Part shown: positions 47,240 through 62,841 of the stretch, in pieces | How the letters are laid out: every line of letters begins with the position of its first letter | Numbering within the stretch: the first letter of the stretch is position 1 | Source: Salinicola halophyticus | GTDB lineage: Bacteria; Pseudomonadota; Gammaproteobacteria; Pseudomonadales; Halomonadaceae | Length of the DNA: 64,000 nucleotides | Direction: 5' to 3' | Assembly: GCF_003206695.1 (NCBI RefSeq) | Contig: NZ_PZJN01000004.1 | Span: 167,570 to 231,569, forward strand | Program-made: the position numbers and the translations under genes | The notes under the pieces: model-generated | Seen by the model: the letters and a program-made list of their open reading frames with translations, nothing else | What the model was told of the DNA's origin: nothing | The model's database searches: none

Positions 47240-48481
47240 TCAGCGCAGCATGCCCAGCACGCGCTGAAGCGCCTCGACGAAAGCATCGACTTCTTCGGGC
47301 GTGTTGTACACGGCCAGAGAAGCCCGGCAAGTCGCCTCGACACCGAAATGGTTCAATACCGGCTGGGCACAATGATGCCCGGTGCGAATCGCCACGCCCA
47401 ACTGGTCGATCAGCAGCCCGATATCCTGAGAGTGGGCACCGTCGACGACGAACGAAATCACGCCGGCCTTGTTCGGCGCCGTGCCGATGATCCGCAGGCC
47501 ATCGATCTGTTCGAGCTTCTGGGTGGCGTGATCCAGCAGCCAATGCTCCCACGCCGACAGCCGTTCGATACCGAGCGCGTTGACCCAGTCCAGCGCCGCA
47601 CCCATGGCGATGACGTCGGCCACGGCCGGCGTACCCGCCTCGAAGCGGTTGGGAATGGCGGCAAATTCGGTGCCGCGATCGAAGGAGACGCGCGAGATCA
47701 TCTCCCCGCCGCCCTGCCATGGCGGCATCGCCTCGAGTACGGACGCCTTGACGTATAGCGCCCCCGCGCCCATCGGCCCGTACACCTTGTGGCCCGAAAA
47801 CGCGTAGAAATCGGCATCCAGGGCCTGCACATCGACTGCCTGATGCGGCACCGCCTGGGCGCCATCGACCAGGATCAATGCGCCGTTGGCATGCGCATCA
47901 CGGGCGATGTCGGCGATCGGATTGATCGTCCCCAGGGCATTGGAGACATGATTGACGCAGACCAGCCGGGTTCGCTCGCCGAGCATTTCCCGATAGGCCT
48001 CGAGATCGAGGACGCCGCGTGAATCGACGGGGATGACTCTGATCACGATGCCCAGCTCACGCTCGAGCAACTGCCACGGCACGATGTTGGAGTGATGTTC
48101 CATCAACGAGACCATCACTTCGTCACCCGCCTTCAGGTTGGAGCGCCCCCAGCTGTTGGCCACCAGATTGATCGCTTCGGTGGTGCCTCGGGTAAACACG
48201 ATCTCGCGCGGCTCGAACGCGTTGATATGCCGCTGGACAGTGGAACGCACGCCTTCATAGGCCGCAGTCGCCTCGTCGGCCAAGGTGTGCAGGCCGCGAT
48301 GAATATTGGCGTTGTAACGGCGATAGTAGTCGCTGAGGCTGTCGATGACCGCCACCGGCGTCTGGCTGGTGGCCGCGTTATCGAGATAGATCAGCGGCTG
48401 GCCGTGGACCTCCCGTTCCAGGATCGGGAAATCCTGGCGAATCGCCGCCAGGTCCAGCGTCAAATCGGTGAGCGCCGTCAT
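47240..48481 (-). CDS. sufS: Cysteine desulfurase SufS
   Basis: 413 aa, group II desulfurase. PLP lysine in FYAFSGHKVYGPMGAG, catalytic cysteine in RTGHHCAQPVLNHFG, and the N-terminal YLDNAATSQTP. It mobilises sulfur from cysteine for the SufBCD scaffold. The ATG at 48481 is preceded by AGGAG and lies 1 nt after the sufD stop, so it is coupled to sufD. No sufE or sufU sulfur acceptor follows in this operon. Confidence 0.96.
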   Translation of the reverse strand: MTALTDLTLDLAAIRQDFPILEREVHGQPLIYLDNAATSQTPVAVIDSLSDYYRRYNANIHRGLHTLADEATAAYEGVRSTVQRHINAFEPREIVFTRGTTEAINLVANSWGRSNLKAGDEVMVSLMEHHSNIVPWQLLERELGIVIRVIPVDSRGVLDLEAYREMLGERTRLVCVNHVSNALGTINPIADIARDAHANGALILVDGAQAVPHQAVDVQALDADFYAFSGHKVYGPMGAGALYVKASVLEAMPPWQGGGEMISRVSFDRGTEFAAIPNRFEAGTPAVADVIAMGAALDWVNALGIERLSAWEHWLLDHATQKLEQIDGLRIIGTAPNKAGVISFVVDGAHSQDIGLLIDQLGVAIRTGHHCAQPVLNHFGVEATCRASLAVYNTPEEVDAFVEALQRVLGMLR

Positions 48482-48482
48482 T

Positions 48483-49820
48483 TCAAGTCTCCTGAATGGC
48501 CTCGGCGGTCTCGACCAGCTCCGCCAGGTTGAAGCGCTCCGGCAGACGACCCGCGACAGCCCTCTCGACGCGTTCGGCAATGACGTTGAGGCCCACCTTG
48601 TCCATGACCTCGCCGACGAACGCCAGGGTCAGCAATGCCCGCGCCATCGGCTCGTCGATACCGCGACTACGCAGCGCATAGACGGCTTCCTCGTCGAGCT
48701 GACCGGTGGTGGCGCCGTGGGAGCACTTGACGTCGTCGGCATAGATCACCAGCTCCGGCTTGGTATCGATTTCGGCACGATCGGACAGCAACAGGTTGGC
48801 GTTGTTCTGATACGCCTCGATCTGCTGCGCGTCCTTCTTGACGAAGACCTTGCCGTTGAAGACACCTCGAGAGCGGTCGTCGAGCACGCCCTTGTAGTTC
48901 TCGTTGGAGAACGTGCGCGGCGCGTTATGATTGACCAGCGTGTGGTTATCAACGTGCTGACGGCCCTGGACGAAGAACAGCCCGTTGTAGGCCGCCTCGG
49001 CGCCCTCGGCGTTCAGATCCGTCACCAGATCCGTGCGCACCAGCGCACCACCGAGATTGAGATTGTACGAGTTGAAGTGGCTATCGCGACCTTGATCGAC
49101 ATGGATGCTGGCCACATGCAGATCCGTCAGCGCCGCTTCCTGCAGCTTGTAATGATCGATGATCGCGCCCCGATCGAGCAGCACCTCGGTCACCACATTG
49201 GTGAAATTCGCCGCTTCCGGCTCTCCCGAATAGTGCTCGATGACCGTTGCCTCGGCGCGCGCGCCGGCTTCGATCAGCACCCGCGGGTGGCTCATCACCG
49301 GCTCTGCGTCAGCGCGTGACAGCATCAACAGGTAGATCGGCTTGTCGACGACCGTGCCGGCAGCCAGGCGAATGACGGCGCCCTCGTCGGCAAACGCCGT
49401 GTTGAGCGCGGTAAAGGGCGAAAAATCGACCCCGGCAAGACGACCCAGCGAGCCGCCAACGGACTCGTGATTGGCTTCGAGCGCCTGCGACAGCGGCTCG
49501 ACGGAAACCCCGGCAGGCAGTCCGTCGAGCTCGGAAAGCGCCGGGCTGAATCGGCCATCGACCAGAACCAGACGATAGGCGTCGATATCCAGGCGCTGCT
49601 CGTCGAAACGGGTGGTATCGAACGCGGCGTCCGTGGCCAGGGCGAAGTCGCCCTCGGCGATACGACGCACGTCGGTATATTTCCAGTGTTCGTCACGACG
49701 GGTCGGAAAGCCCATCGCCTCGAATCGCGCCGCGCCGGCCTGACGACGTGCCGCAACCCAGCTCGGATCGTCGGCACGGCGTGCGGTCAGACGCTGAAGA
49801 AAGCGTTCCGCTGCACTCAT
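48483..49820 (-). CDS. sufD: Fe-S assembly scaffold subunit SufD
   Basis: 445 aa. A helical N-terminal part with RRDEHWKYTDVRRI leads to a right-handed beta-helix and the conserved C-terminal region DVKCSHGATTGQLDEEAVYALRSRGI. It pairs with SufB, with SufC ATPase attached, to build [4Fe-4S] clusters. The ATG overlaps the sufC stop by four bases. It lacks the Cys-rich N-terminus of SufB. Confidence 0.95.
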   Translation of the reverse strand: MSAAERFLQRLTARRADDPSWVAARRQAGAARFEAMGFPTRRDEHWKYTDVRRIAEGDFALATDAAFDTTRFDEQRLDIDAYRLVLVDGRFSPALSELDGLPAGVSVEPLSQALEANHESVGGSLGRLAGVDFSPFTALNTAFADEGAVIRLAAGTVVDKPIYLLMLSRADAEPVMSHPRVLIEAGARAEATVIEHYSGEPEAANFTNVVTEVLLDRGAIIDHYKLQEAALTDLHVASIHVDQGRDSHFNSYNLNLGGALVRTDLVTDLNAEGAEAAYNGLFFVQGRQHVDNHTLVNHNAPRTFSNENYKGVLDDRSRGVFNGKVFVKKDAQQIEAYQNNANLLLSDRAEIDTKPELVIYADDVKCSHGATTGQLDEEAVYALRSRGIDEPMARALLTLAFVGEVMDKVGLNVIAERVERAVAGRLPERFNLAELVETAEAIQET

Positions 49821-50569
49821 GCGACAGACTCCTCGAGGACCCAGTCATAGCCCCTATCTTCGAGTTCGAGCGCCAGCTCCTTGCCACCACTCTTGACGAT
49901 GCGGCCGTCGACCAGCACGTGGACGTGATCCGGCACGATATGATTGAGCAGGCGCTGATAGTGGGTCACCAGCAGGATCGCGCGATCGGCGTTGCGCAGC
50001 GAGTTGACGCCATCGGCCACGACCTTCATCGCATCGATATCGAGCCCGGAGTCGATCTCGTCGAGCATCGCGAGCTTCGGCTGCAGAATCAGCATCTGCA
50101 GAATCTCGTTACGTTTTTTCTCGCCGCCGGAAAACCCTTCGTTGACCGCGCGCTGCAGGAAACTGGGATCCATCTTCATCTCGGCGCTCTTCTCGCGCAC
50201 CAGCTTCATGAATTCCGGCGCCGGAATTTCGCCCTCACCCCGCGCGGCGCGCTGCGCATTGAGCGCGGCCTTGAGCAGGTAGATATTCTTGACCCCGGGG
50301 ATCTCAATCGGGTACTGGAAGCCCAGTAACAGGCCGGCGCGAGCACGCTCCTCGATTTCCATCTCGAGCACATCCTGGCCTTCGAACAGGATCGTGCCCT
50401 GGGTAACCTCGTAACCGTCCTTGCCGGCGATCACGGCCGACAATGTCGACTTGCCCGCGCCGTTCGGGCCCATGATGGCGTGAACCTCACCCGCATTGAT
50501 GGTCAGGTTCAGACCCTTGAGGATCACTTTGTCCTCGATGGTGACGTGAAGATCTTTGACTTCGAGCAT
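49817..50569 (-). CDS. sufC: Fe-S assembly ATPase SufC
   Basis: 250-aa ABC-type ATPase. Walker A GPNGAGKST (Lys40), signature SGGEKKRNEILQM, Walker B AMLDEIDSGLD, and the switch-region LLVTHYQRLL. It drives conformational change of SufBD. The ATG at 50569 has AAGGG upstream; a start six codons earlier is less supported. Lies 75 bp after sufB and overlaps sufD by four bases. Confidence 0.97.
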   Translation of the reverse strand: MLEVKDLHVTIEDKVILKGLNLTINAGEVHAIMGPNGAGKSTLSAVIAGKDGYEVTQGTILFEGQDVLEMEIEERARAGLLLGFQYPIEIPGVKNIYLLKAALNAQRAARGEGEIPAPEFMKLVREKSAEMKMDPSFLQRAVNEGFSGGEKKRNEILQMLILQPKLAMLDEIDSGLDIDAMKVVADGVNSLRNADRAILLVTHYQRLLNHIVPDHVHVLVDGRIVKSGGKELALELEDRGYDWVLEESVA

Positions 50570-50644
50570 GTGTAACCCTTGAAACAAGAGAGACCGCCGA
50601 CGCAGCCTCCCGGATTGGCGTGTAAATTCGACAATGGCGGCGGA

Positions 50645-52087
<1,443 letters not shown>

Positions 52088-52193
52088 GGTCTCCACTCCT
52101 CTCCACCGAGAGTCTTATGACGAAGACGCGATCCCGGACACCGACACGATCAGGCAATCCACTGCCGTCGTTCGGCGCTCTCGCCACGCCCTC

Positions 52194-52670
52194 TTAATGT
52201 TCGCGTGATGCCACCGTCGATGGCAGCGTCACGCTCTGGATCGGTAGCTGCACGGGCAGCTTGAGCGGGTTGGACTGTGCAAGATGTGCCAACGTCACAC
52301 AGTCCAGCAGCGTGCGTATCGCCTGCGATACCCGCTGCCAGTTGTCGGCAACGCCGCAAGTGTTCTGCAGCTCGCAGTCACCGTCGGCATGACTGCATTC
52401 GGTCATGCCGATCGGCCCCTCGATCGCGGCAATAATGTCGCTGGCCGTAATCTCCGCAGGAGACCGCGACAGCACATAACCGCCGTGAGAACCCCGACGG
52501 GACTCGAGCAACCCACTTCGGGAAAGCATCTTGAGCGTCTTGCCTACCGTCGGTTGGGGAAGGTTCACGCGCGCCGCCAGTTCGGAGGCGGTGTGTGCCT
52601 GCTCCGGGTCCCGCGCGATCTGGGCCATGATGACCGCCGCGTAATCCGTCATTTTCGATAGTTTCAGCAC
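52194..52670 (-). CDS. sufR: Rrf2-family Fe-S sensing regulator of the suf operon
   Basis: 158 aa. Winged HTH with LSKMTDYAAVIMAQIA, LAARVNLPQPTVGKTLKMLSRSGLLESRRGSHGGY, then the three-cysteine ligand set in TECSHADGDCELQNTCGV, as in IscR-like [2Fe-2S] proteins. It is first in the operon, with an IscR-like site in its promoter. By analogy it represses suf when holding a cluster. GTG start at 52670 behind AGAGGG; an ATG six codons later is the alternative. The symbol refers to the Rrf2-type SUF regulator and not to the cyanobacterial SufR family. Confidence 0.9.
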   Translation of the reverse strand: MLKLSKMTDYAAVIMAQIARDPEQAHTASELAARVNLPQPTVGKTLKMLSRSGLLESRRGSHGGYVLSRSPAEITASDIIAAIEGPIGMTECSHADGDCELQNTCGVADNWQRVSQAIRTLLDCVTLAHLAQSNPLKLPVQLPIQSVTLPSTVASREH

Positions 52671-52701
52671 GCCGTGATGCCCTCTCGATCCTGACAGCCG
52701 C

Positions 52702-52730
52702 CATATAGGACCATTTTAGTCCTCTTTGCA
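52702..52730 (-). promoter_or_regulatory. sufR promoter with embedded IscR-type operator
   Basis: Minus strand TGCAAA (52725-52730), 17-nt spacer, TATATG (52702-52707). The spacer contains AGGAC-N7-GTCCT, reading GACTAAAATGGTC, which differs at one position from the core of the E. coli IscR type 1 site. Start near 52695, about 25 nt before the sufR GTG. Confidence 0.6.
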
Positions 52731-52815
52731 GACGCTGTGAACCCTCGGCCGGGGCCGGAAGAGCGAACGGCACGCTCAACGACGGTGATCGAGACTCGGT
52801 GACAGGCGCCAAACA

Positions 52816-52847
52816 AGACGACCCGCTGCATGGGCAGCGGGTCGTCT
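52816..52847 (-). terminator. purA terminator
   Basis: Perfect 14-bp stem, agacgacccgctgc (52816-52829) with gcagcgggtcgtct (52834-52847), loop atgg. It lies 19 bp past the purA stop with a short T-rich stretch after it. Confidence 0.85.
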
Positions 52848-52866
52848 GTTCGGGCACGGAGAACAA

Positions 52867-55429
<2,563 letters not shown>

Positions 55430-55579
55430 GAGCCTATCCTGCCCAGCTAATTCGGGGATGACTGGACGGTGAATAGCCGTCCCGCCATGCCATGATAGTC
55501 GCGGCACAAGCTCTCGCGCGGCCTGCTCCCGACCGGAAAAAGAGGCCGTCAGGAGCGCGCCGTGCCGATGCATGCCGCA

Positions 55580-55604
55580 CAAAAAAGCCGGGCAAAACCC
55601 GGCT
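55580..55604 (-). terminator. Intrinsic terminator after hflC
   Basis: Arms agccggg (55586-55592) and cccggct (55598-55604), loop of 5 nt, followed on the minus strand by six T. Confidence 0.9.
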
Positions 55605-55621
55605 ATATCATGATATCACGA

Positions 55622-55650
55622 AACGCCCGCGGGGAAATCCCGCGGGCGTT
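55622..55650 (-). terminator. Second hairpin directly after hflC
   Basis: Perfect 12-bp stem aacgcccgcggg (55622-55633) with cccgcgggcgtt (55639-55650). It precedes the T-tailed terminator by 17 bp, forming a tandem pair separated by a short palindrome (atatcatgatat). Confidence 0.7.
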
Positions 55651-55677
55651 CGATTTCCTACACTCTGAATTCCTCGC

Positions 55678-56643
55678 TCAAGGCGAAGTCGAGGCCGCAG
55701 GTGTAGGGTCTTTCAGATACCGGAAGAAGTCATTGCTCTCCGGGCTCAGCACTAGCAGGTCCTTGCCTTCGCCGCTGAAGCTGTCGCGATAGGCCTGCAT
55801 GGAGCGATAGAACGAGAAGAAGTCCGGAGCCTGCTGATAGGCACTGGCGTAGATCTTCGCCGCCTGTGCATCGCCTTCACCGCGGGTGGTTTCAGCCTGC
55901 TGACGACCGTCGGCCAGAATTTCCTGGCGCTGGCGATCGGCATCGGCACGAATCGCCTCGGCCTGCTGGGACCCTTCCGCACGATAGGTTCGCGCTGCCT
56001 GTTCACGCTCGGAGTTCATCCGCTCGTAGACAGCCTGGGTCACCTCGGGCGGGAGCTCGATGCGCTTGACGCGGATGTCGAGGATATGGACCCCCAACTC
56101 GTCACGCATCGCCTGATCGAGCTGCTGCACCGGCTCGACCATCAGCTCTTCCCGGGCGCCCTCGACGGTGTCGGGGCCCTTGTCCTTGCCCGGCAGTTCC
56201 TTGTCGTCGCTCTCGGCGGCGATTCGCTCCTGAATGATCGAGGACATTTCGGTCTGACCGAACTTGTTACGCAACGCTTCGTCGGTTCGCGGCGCGATCA
56301 GGTTCTCGGCCACCTGAATATCCCCCCGCGTCGCTTCGTAGAATTGCTGCGGATCGGCGATCTTCCACTTCACGAATGAGTCGACGATGACCGCCTTGGA
56401 GTCCGCCGTCAGATACCGTGTCGCGCTGGAGTCGACTGTCTGCACGCGCACATCGAAGATCCGCACGGTGTTGAACACCGGCAGCTTGAAGTGCAGGCCG
56501 GGGCCGATATCGTTCTCGATCACTTCGCCGAAACGCAGTTTGATGGCACGCTCGGTTTCGTTGACGACGTAGAAGCTGGCACTGGCAAACCATGCCAGCA
56601 GTGCCAGAACGATGACCCCAATCAGGGCGCGATTGTTAAACAT
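55678..56643 (-). CDS. hflC: FtsH protease modulator HflC
   Basis: 321-aa SPFH/prohibitin protein. One N-terminal membrane segment (ALIGVIVLALLAWFASASFYVV) then the band-7 domain with NETERAIKLRFGEV and GLHFKLP; a long charged coiled-coil (VTQAVYERMNSEREQAARTYRAEG) follows. Forms the periplasmic HflKC cage around FtsH. The ATG shares one base with the hflK stop (TAATG). The segment ESDDKELPGKDKGPDTVEGAREE is an acidic insertion relative to short HflC. Confidence 0.96.
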   Translation of the reverse strand: MFNNRALIGVIVLALLAWFASASFYVVNETERAIKLRFGEVIENDIGPGLHFKLPVFNTVRIFDVRVQTVDSSATRYLTADSKAVIVDSFVKWKIADPQQFYEATRGDIQVAENLIAPRTDEALRNKFGQTEMSSIIQERIAAESDDKELPGKDKGPDTVEGAREELMVEPVQQLDQAMRDELGVHILDIRVKRIELPPEVTQAVYERMNSEREQAARTYRAEGSQQAEAIRADADRQRQEILADGRQQAETTRGEGDAQAAKIYASAYQQAPDFFSFYRSMQAYRDSFSGEGKDLLVLSPESNDFFRYLKDPTPAASTSP

Positions 56644-57890
56644 TAGCGACCCTCCCGCAGGCTGGAACTACGCGTCGGCTGCTGCGAGCCACTATTCATG
56701 TGATCGACTACCTGTCGTGATATCTGTTCGAGCTGTTGCATATTCATCGACGAGGAATCGCTCTTGCTGCTGTTGCCACCGGCCTGCATCTGGTTGAGCG
56801 GCAGCACGGTCACCCCGTTGGCGTCGCCGAGATCGACGAGCGCCTTGGGTGTCTTGCTGAGTACCTGGCTCATGGTTTCGAGATAGAGACGCTCACGCGT
56901 CACATCCGGCGCCTGCTGATACTCGCCCAGCAATGAGTTGAAGCGATTGGTCTGACCCGTGGCATCGGAGACCGAAGCCGCCTTGTAACCGTCGGCTTCC
57001 TCGATCAGACGCCGCTGCTGACCCTTGGCCTCGAGCACCACCGCCTGACTGTAGGCGTTGGCCTGGTTGATCGAGCGCTGGCGCTCTTCCCGGGCACGAA
57101 TGACATCGTCGAAAGCGTTCTGAACCTGATCCGGCGGCGCGGTCGACTCGACGTTGACCGTCTGCAGTCTCAGGCCGGTACCGTAGGCTTCCATATAGGC
57201 CGTCAAGCGCTCGAAGACCCGCTGCCCCAGGCGATCACGACCCGTGGTCAGGATCTCCTGAAGATGCATGTTGCCGACTTCCTGGCGCAACGCGGAATCC
57301 ATGGCATTCTGCAGCGTCATCTCCGGCTCGTTGACGTTGACCAGAAACGCATGCGAATCGCTGACCACGTATTGCGCGGAGACACTGACGTGAACGATGT
57401 TCTCATCGCTGGTCAGCATCGAATCCGTCTGCGTTGCCGAGCGAATGCTGGTCACGTTGACGTTGTCCACGCGATCGATGATCGGCGGATTCCAGTGCAG
57501 CCCCGGATTCAGAGTGTCGGTGTACTTGCCGAGCCGGAATACCACACCGCGCTCGGACTGGTCGATCAGATGGAAGCCGGATCCGGCCCAGATCACCAGC
57601 GCAACGATCAGCACTAGAATCGGCAGTATGAAAGGGTTGCGCTTGCTGCCATCGGACCCGTCGCCGCCGGAACCACCGCCCGAACCGGAACGCTTGCCGC
57701 GGCCGCCCAGCAGGCGGTTGATCTTGTCCTGAAATTTTTTCAGGGCCTCATCGAGGTCCGGCGGACCCTGGTTTCTTCCGCCGTTGTTGCCACCGCCATT
57801 TTTGCCATCATTACCACTCGGGCGCCGGCCCCCACCGCCACCCCAGGGGTCCTGTTGGTTGTTGCCACCACCAGGCTCATTCCAAGCCAT
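56643..57890 (-). CDS. hflK: FtsH protease modulator HflK
   Basis: 415 aa. A Gly/Asn-rich, disordered cytoplasmic N-terminus (residues 1-85, MAWNEPGGGNNQQDPWGGGGG) precedes a membrane segment (NPFILPILVLIVALVIWAG) and the SPFH domain (IDQSERGVVFRLGKYTDTLNPGLHW). The coiled-coil ends in a Ser/Gln/Met-rich tail. Coupled to hflC. 187 bp separate it from hflX upstream. Confidence 0.96.
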   Translation of the reverse strand: MAWNEPGGGNNQQDPWGGGGGRRPSGNDGKNGGGNNGGRNQGPPDLDEALKKFQDKINRLLGGRGKRSGSGGGSGGDGSDGSKRNPFILPILVLIVALVIWAGSGFHLIDQSERGVVFRLGKYTDTLNPGLHWNPPIIDRVDNVNVTSIRSATQTDSMLTSDENIVHVSVSAQYVVSDSHAFLVNVNEPEMTLQNAMDSALRQEVGNMHLQEILTTGRDRLGQRVFERLTAYMEAYGTGLRLQTVNVESTAPPDQVQNAFDDVIRAREERQRSINQANAYSQAVVLEAKGQQRRLIEEADGYKAASVSDATGQTNRFNSLLGEYQQAPDVTRERLYLETMSQVLSKTPKALVDLGDANGVTVLPLNQMQAGGNSSKSDSSSMNMQQLEQISRQVVDHMNSGSQQPTRSSSLREGR

Positions 57891-58077
57891 ACCTAGTCTC
57901 CAATGATGCAGTCAAAGCGTTGCGTCAGGCCAAAGCGTTACGCATGGCATCGGGAGCCGCCGTGGCGGTGCACTGGCGTGCAAAAGGTCAGTTCGAACTG
58001 ATGTCGAATCGCTCTTGGCCTGCATCTTCGGGCCTGATCGTCAGACCACGAAGCTCCCCCGCGTAGTTTTCCTCGCC

Positions 58078-59400
58078 TCAGACCTGTTCCCAATCGGCAA
58101 CCGGCGTTTTTTCCGAGGCGGGCAAGTAATCATCGGCGCGTTCATCCAAGCGAGCCATCATCTGCATAAACTCCCGCCGGGGCAAGCGAATCTCCAGATT
58201 CGAGCGGCCGTGCTCGTCGAACGTTTCGTTTTGTACGGCTTGCGATTCGTGCAGCGCCGCTCGTAGTCGACCTTGCTCGGGCGTCAGCGTCAAGCGGATA
58301 TCGAGAATATCCTCGGCCAGCCATTCGCCGAGCGCCTCGCGCAGCAGGTCGAGGCCCTCACCGTCGCGCGCCGACAGCCAGACCACCTGCGGAAATCCGT
58401 GATCGTCGCGCTCGATCCGCGGCGAAGAGCCCAGCCGATCGATCTTGTTCATCACCAGCAGCCGCGGTACGTCGTCGGCGTCGATTTCGGACAGCACGCT
58501 GTCGACCTGGGCGACATTGAGCTCACGGTCGGGATCGGCGGCATCGATCACATGCACGATCAGGCTGGCCTCGGTGGCCTCCTGCAGCGTGGCGCGGAAG
58601 GCCTCGACCAGCTTGTGCGGCAGATGGCGAATGAACCCCACCGTATCCGCCAGCACGACATCGCCGACATCCGGCACGTCCAGGCGCCGCAGCGTGGGAT
58701 CGAGCGTCGCGAACAGCTGATCGGCGGCGTAGACCTCCGCCGAGGTGATCGCATTGAACAGGGTCGATTTGCCAGCGTTGGTATAACCGACCAGCGATAC
58801 GCTGGGTATTTCGGCCCGAGCCCGGGCACGCCGATTCTGATCGCGCTGCTTGCGAACCTTCTCGAGACGCTTGTTGATCGACTTGATCCGGCCGCGCAGC
58901 AGCCGGCGGTCAGTCTCGAGCTGGGTTTCACCGGGGCCGCGCAGGCCGATACCGCCCTTCTGACGCTCGAGGTGAGTCCAGCCGCGCACCAGCCGCGTGG
59001 ACATGTATTCGAGCTGGGCCAGTTCGACCTGAAGCTTGCCTTCATGGGTACGCGCACGTTGCGCGAAGATATCGAGAATCAGCCCCGTTCGATCGAGCAC
59101 GCGACATTCGAGCGTGCGCTCGATATTACGCTGCTGGGAGGGAGACAGGGCATGATTGAAAATGACCAGTTCGGCCTGGTGAGTCTTGAGGGCGGTCTTG
59201 ACCTCCTCAAGCTTGCCACTGCCGATGAAATAACGAGGGTCGGGGCGGCGCCGACTCCCCTGAATCAGGGAAGCCGACTCCGCCCCGGCAGAGCGCACCA
59301 ACTCGAGGAGTTCACCCGAGTCTTCGCGTTCCTGCTCGTCCTGGAAGTCCACATGGACCAGAATCGCCGTTTCGCCGGCGTCGGGACGTTCGAAAAACAA
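58078..59400 (-). CDS. hflX: Ribosome-associated GTPase HflX
   Basis: 440 aa. N-terminal HflX domain with GSRRRPDPRYFIGSGKLEE, FNHALSPSQQRNIERTLECRVLDRTGLILDIFAQRA, then the G domain: G1 GYTNAGKSTLFN, G3 DTVGFIRHLP, G4 NKID. It rescues stalled ribosomes under stress. Start codon is TTG at 59400, supported by GAGG six nt upstream and agreement with the E. coli N-terminus (MFDRYDAGE). It lies 14 bp after hfq. Confidence 0.96.
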   Translation of the reverse strand: MFFERPDAGETAILVHVDFQDEQEREDSGELLELVRSAGAESASLIQGSRRRPDPRYFIGSGKLEEVKTALKTHQAELVIFNHALSPSQQRNIERTLECRVLDRTGLILDIFAQRARTHEGKLQVELAQLEYMSTRLVRGWTHLERQKGGIGLRGPGETQLETDRRLLRGRIKSINKRLEKVRKQRDQNRRARARAEIPSVSLVGYTNAGKSTLFNAITSAEVYAADQLFATLDPTLRRLDVPDVGDVVLADTVGFIRHLPHKLVEAFRATLQEATEASLIVHVIDAADPDRELNVAQVDSVLSEIDADDVPRLLVMNKIDRLGSSPRIERDDHGFPQVVWLSARDGEGLDLLREALGEWLAEDILDIRLTLTPEQGRLRAALHESQAVQNETFDEHGRSNLEIRLPRREFMQMMARLDERADDYLPASEKTPVADWEQV

Positions 59401-59414
59401 TCACTACCTCTCGA

Positions 59415-59666
59415 TTAGCTATCGAGTCCGGGCGCAGCGGCGGGATCCTGCGGCGGCAACCGGACATTGCGGGACGGTACGACCGTCGAAATGGCGTGCT
59501 TGTAAACCATCTGACTGACGGTGTTGCGCAACAGGATGACAAACTGATCGAAAGACTCGATCTGCCCCTGCAACTTGATGCCGTTGACCAGAAAAATGGA
59601 CACCGGGATGCGCTCCTTGCGCAGAATATTCAGGTACGGATCCTGAAGGGACTGTCCTTTGGACAT
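59415..59666 (-). CDS. hfq: RNA chaperone Hfq
   Basis: 83 aa. Sm1 and Sm2 motifs intact: [30 protein letters not shown] with Gln8-Asp9, and the distal-edge [10 protein letters not shown]. Forms the hexameric ring that pairs small RNAs with mRNAs. Short C-terminal tail, as in pseudomonads rather than the 102-aa E. coli form. AGGGAGAG precedes the ATG. 127 bp separate it from miaA. Confidence 0.98.
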   Translation of the reverse strand: MSKGQSLQDPYLNILRKERIPVSIFLVNGIKLQGQIESFDQFVILLRNTVSQMVYKHAISTVVPSRNVRLPPQDPAAAPGLDS

Positions 59667-59793
59667 GTTGCTCTCCCTAATGCTGTTATGAGTGGTGCTG
59701 TTTTAGTTGCGCGGCGCTTCGTTCTGACTCGGCATCACGCCGGGCGCATTGCATGCTTCCGGCATCCGTCTCGACGAAGCCAGCCATTTTACG

Positions 59794-60795
59794 CTAACTG
59801 CCTTGGTCACGCACGATTTTCGCAATCTGCTCACCCACGTCCGACGCGCAGCTGTCGACCCAGTGCAGCTCTGGCCAGCGCCGCAACCAGGTCAGTTGCC
59901 GCTTGGCCAGCTGACGAGTGGCGGCGATTCCCTGCTCTCGCAGCGTGTCCCGATCATGAACACCTTCCAGATACTGCCAGGCCTGACGATAACCGACGCT
60001 GCGCATCGAGGGTAAATCGGCGTGAAGATCGCCCCGCTGCTTCAATGTAGCCACTTCCTCGAGAAAACCATCGGCGAGCATGGCATCGAAGCGCGCCGCG
60101 ATACGCTCATGCAGTACGTGACGCTCGGCCGGTGCGAGAGCTATGGACAACAGACGCCAGGGAAAGTTTTCGCGCTGCTGACGCTGCCAGTGCTCGGACA
60201 GCGTCACGCCGCTGACGAGATAGACTTCCAGCGCCCGGATCAGGCGCTGACGATTGCGCGGGTGGATGGCCTGCGCCGCCTGGGGATCGACCCGGGAAAG
60301 CTCTTCATGGAGGGCCTCGAAGCCCTCGTGCTCGCCGCGCTGGTGCAACTGCTCGCGCAACGCCGGATCTGCACCCGGCATGGCGGCGACGCCCTCGATC
60401 AGGCGCTTGGCGTACATCATCGTCCCGCCCACCAGCAGCGGCATTTTGCCGCAGGCGGTTATCGCCTCCATTTCACGCAAGGCATCGACACGGAAATCCG
60501 CAGCCGTGTAGATCTCGGCAGGATCGCGAATATCGATCAGCCGATGTGGCGCTCGTGCCAGCTCGTCGGCGGAAGGCTTGGCCGTACCGATATCCATGCC
60601 GCGATAGACCATCGCCGAGTCGACGCTAATCAGCTCGGCGCCGAAGCGCTGATGCAGCGCGATCGCGTTATCGGTCTTGCCGGAGGCCGTGGGGCCGAGC
60701 AGCAGAATCGCCGGCGGCCGATTATCGCGTCCCGAGCCGGTTGGCGCCGAATTATCAGGGGTCTCGTCGTTCACGCGATCACCATCCTCGTGCAC
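59794..60795 (-). CDS. miaA: tRNA dimethylallyltransferase
   Basis: 333 aa. P-loop [37 protein letters not shown] and LLVGGTMMY. It adds the isopentenyl group to A37 of tRNAs reading U-starting codons. Start GTG at 60795 with AAGG close upstream; a GTG seven codons later (in-frame) is the alternative, and either leaves an N-terminal extension of about 15-25 residues before the P-loop. 12 bp after mutL. Confidence 0.95.
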   Translation of the reverse strand: MHEDGDRVNDETPDNSAPTGSGRDNRPPAILLLGPTASGKTDNAIALHQRFGAELISVDSAMVYRGMDIGTAKPSADELARAPHRLIDIRDPAEIYTAADFRVDALREMEAITACGKMPLLVGGTMMYAKRLIEGVAAMPGADPALREQLHQRGEHEGFEALHEELSRVDPQAAQAIHPRNRQRLIRALEVYLVSGVTLSEHWQRQQRENFPWRLLSIALAPAERHVLHERIAARFDAMLADGFLEEVATLKQRGDLHADLPSMRSVGYRQAWQYLEGVHDRDTLREQGIAATRQLAKRQLTWLRRWPELHWVDSCASDVGEQIAKIVRDQGS

Positions 60796-60807
60796 GGGCG
60801 CCTTAGA

Positions 60808-62796
<1,989 letters not shown>

Positions 62797-62841
62797 CGGC
62801 GAACTCCCGTGCGTTGCTACGCTCCCGAGCAGAACTCGGCC

